Assembly: GCA_003490025.1 (NCBI GenBank)
Contig: DNJC01000099.1
Location: forward strand, 1 to 15,039
DNA length: 15,039 nucleotides
Direction: 5' to 3'
Source: Geobacter sp.
GTDB lineage: Bacteria > Desulfobacterota > Desulfuromonadia > Geobacterales > Geobacteraceae
The notes beneath the pieces are model-generated. The model searched no databases. It had not been told where the DNA came from and saw nothing but the letters and a program-made list of their open reading frames with translations. The position numbers and the translations under genes are program-made. Shown here one piece after another: positions 14,720 through 15,039 of the stretch; position 1 is the stretch's first letter, and each line of letters starts with the position of its first letter.

Positions 14720-14748
14720 TTGACGGCCGGGTATCGCTTTGTTATAAA
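14720..14748 (+). promoter_or_regulatory. rRNA operon promoter P1 (upstream)
   Basis: TTGACG (14720-14725), exactly 17 bases, TATAAA (14743-14748), with an A/T-rich stretch just upstream (14699-14718) that can serve as an UP element. No gene starts downstream within the window. With the second promoter at 14905-14933 it forms the tandem promoter arrangement usual for ribosomal RNA operons. Confidence 0.65.
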
Positions 14749-14904
14749 GCTGGACTCCGCAGCACGAACGTTCTTTGCAACCGAATATGTACCGGCAGAA
14801 AAGATTGGGACAGGAGTACCTTGCGGTGCTGCTCTCTCGGTCCGGGGCGATCCGCTGGATCGGCCCTCTGCAAAAGCCACCGAAAATAATTCTGAAAAGA
14901 ATGA

Positions 14905-14933
14905 TTGACAGGCGGCTCCGGTTCAGGTAGATT
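14905..14933 (+). promoter_or_regulatory. rRNA operon promoter P2 (proximal)
   Basis: Perfect -35 TTGACA (14905-14910), 17 bases, TAGATT (14928-14933). A/T-rich DNA directly upstream (14883-14904) looks like an UP element, and the G/C-containing discriminator GCCGAG after the -10 fits stringent (ppGpp) control. Transcription should begin near 14940. Confidence 0.8.
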
Positions 14934-15039
14934 GCCGAGTCTGTCGCAGCGAGCGGCTTGGTCTTTGAAAACTAAATAGTAGACGAAACAGCCTTGTGGG
15001 TTTTGTAACAAAAATGTCAGTTGTTTCAAACTAGAATCG
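14934..15039 (+). promoter_or_regulatory. Leader of a ribosomal RNA operon, with boxA; 16S expected just outside the window
   Basis: The segment GGTCTTTGAAAACT (14960-14973) is the boxA-type antitermination element commonly found between rrn promoters and 16S rRNA. It is followed by an A/T-rich stretch and TTTCAAACTAGAATCG at the edge, resembling the last bases before mature 16S (usually near AACTGGAGAGTTTGATC). No open reading frame with a ribosome site starts here. The 16S gene itself is not in the window, so this is inferred from the leader alone. Confidence 0.7.

Noticed and set aside
14848..14862. Hairpin CGATCC/GGATCG between the two rRNA promoters as an intrinsic terminator
   Set aside because: No T-run follows and the stem is short, so it is not supported as a terminator.
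14742..15029. Short open frames on both strands across the right-hand end
   Set aside because: They overlap the tandem promoters and the rRNA leader, have no ribosome sites, and show no protein-like features.

Overview
The window reads as a GC-rich bacterial chromosome segment, most like the Geobacter/Geomonas group (Desulfuromonadota). That assignment is an inference from gene content, G/C-rich intergenic palindromes and protein style, not from a database search. Coding is dense and mostly on the minus strand. No IS element, CRISPR array or tRNA gene was seen.

Left part (1-2800). A family 2 glycosyltransferase with an extra C-terminal Rossmann-like domain (minus strand) sits between copies of G/C-rich palindromic repeats. 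One of these repeats carries a run-rich G-quadruplex motif. Next comes a stand-alone pstS (plus strand), the periplasmic phosphate-binding protein. A well-formed Pho box lies at the expected distance from its -10 element, so it should be induced by PhoB under phosphate starvation. A near-perfect 35-base palindrome separates pstS from the convergent operon.

Centre (2805-10986, minus strand). This is one tightly coupled four-gene operon: wecB (UDP-GlcNAc 2-epimerase), nfrB (inner-membrane processive glycosyltransferase with C-terminal MshEN-type c-di-GMP repeats), nfrA (very long TPR protein with an NfrA-type C-terminal domain), and a secreted DUF4434 protein. All three junctions overlap. The content matches the E. 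coli NfrA/NfrB system, which makes the N4 phage glycan receptor, a c-di-GMP-activated exopolysaccharide that depends on WecB-derived UDP-ManNAc. Here the precursor enzyme is built into the same operon. The inferred model is: WecB makes UDP-ManNAc; NfrB polymerises and translocates it when c-di-GMP is high; NfrA carries the chain through periplasm and outer membrane; the DUF4434 protein trims or modifies it. A sigma70-type promoter with an inverted repeat over its -10 precedes wecB.

Right part (10987-15039). A relatively AT-rich 550-base divergent spacer leads to a MocR-type (GntR plus aminotransferase) regulator. Its start is preceded by a striking long hairpin made of AACCTN/NAGGTT hexamers. 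Then follow a 71-residue zinc-ribbon-like small protein (minus), an 81-residue YtxH-like protein (plus) with a clear terminator, and a convergent EamA-type transporter (minus) that may be leaderless. The window ends in what looks like the leader of a ribosomal RNA operon: two strong consecutive sigma70 promoters and a boxA-like element, with 16S rRNA expected just beyond the right edge.
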